This document shows, one piece after another, positions 63,866 to 64,000 of a stretch of 64,000 bases of DNA. How positions within the stretch are numbered: position 1 is the first letter of the stretch; each line of letters begins with the position of its first letter. A program made the translations under genes and the position numbers. Source of the DNA: Tubulanus polymorphus (lineage: Eukaryota; Nemertea; Palaeonemertea; Tubulaniformes; Tubulanidae); contig NC_134027.1 of assembly GCF_964204645.1 (NCBI RefSeq), positions 21,068,485 through 21,132,484 on the forward strand, in the 5' to 3' direction. The notes below the pieces were generated by a model. That model worked only from the letters and a program-made list of their open reading frames with translations. It did not search any database and was not told the origin of the DNA.

Positions 63866-63912
63866 CACGGGCCTACAGGGACCCTGTAAAATGATAACAG
63901 AACGATGCTGTG
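63866..63912 (+). CDS. Candidate Cys-rich exon at the right edge
   Basis: Between cccttcag and gtaagt, one frame reads TGLQGPCKMITERCC. Both splice signals are good and the Cys spacing is suggestive of a small secreted peptide, but it is only 47 nt and continues, if real, beyond the window. One other frame has a stop. Confidence 0.25.
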
Positions 63913-64000
63913 GTAAGTGAAATGAGACAATTCCTACGAGAACCAATTGGCATTCACACAGGATGAGGTGATCCATATATACTAAAATTTGGCACGGGCC

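Overview
This window is intron-rich, AT-rich animal DNA. It has GT-AG introns, many short exons and dense non-autonomous DNA transposons (MITEs). The gene and transposon content fits a bilaterian invertebrate, probably marine. A lophotrochozoan is my guess from the mix of BEL/Pao, pogo-, piggyBac- and PIF/Harbinger-type debris with expanded class A GPCRs, but the sequence does not prove it.

Layout: (1) 1-1.5 kb: transposon debris and the signal-peptide exon of an alpha-2-macroglobulin/CD109-like gene (minus strand) whose remaining exons lie off the left edge. (2) 3.6-6.7 kb: a complete five-exon NEDD8 gene (plus strand), divergent from (1). (3) 7-11.5 kb: no gene; several MITEs and a hammerhead-ribozyme-like motif. 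(4) 11.6-39.6 kb: the dominant feature, a 29-exon minus-strand gene of about 1,600 codons. It encodes an N-terminal WD-like beta-propeller, a helical middle region, a seven-blade RCC1 propeller and a C-terminal Cys/His zinc-binding module. Splice phases match at every junction except the exon 4 to exon 5 junction, where a TGA codon or a poor donor must be explained. An intronless class A GPCR with one frameshift lies in its largest intron on the same strand. Other introns carry large PIF/Harbinger-type MITEs. (5) 39.8-42 kb: RNase H-like retroelement relic, then a three-unit tandem repeat carrying CTCF-like sites upstream of the large gene. (6) 43.8-46.9 kb: a broken P-loop ATPase fragment, a small multi-exon gene for a possibly secreted protein I do not recognise, and a degraded BEL/Pao gag relic on the minus strand directly behind it. 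(7) 47-64 kb: almost no coding signal; a mosaic of MITEs, long inverted repeats, minisatellites and a long (TA)n tract, with two isolated candidate exons at about 57.5 and 63.9 kb.

What works together: NEDD8 is a housekeeping ubiquitin-like modifier. The large gene has the layout of a membrane-tethering or scaffold protein (propeller, solenoid, terminal zinc module) with an added RCC1 propeller, and I cannot name a characterised orthologue. The repeats are the other theme: several unrelated-looking PIF-type families share 3-bp target duplications and interiors built from permuted short words.
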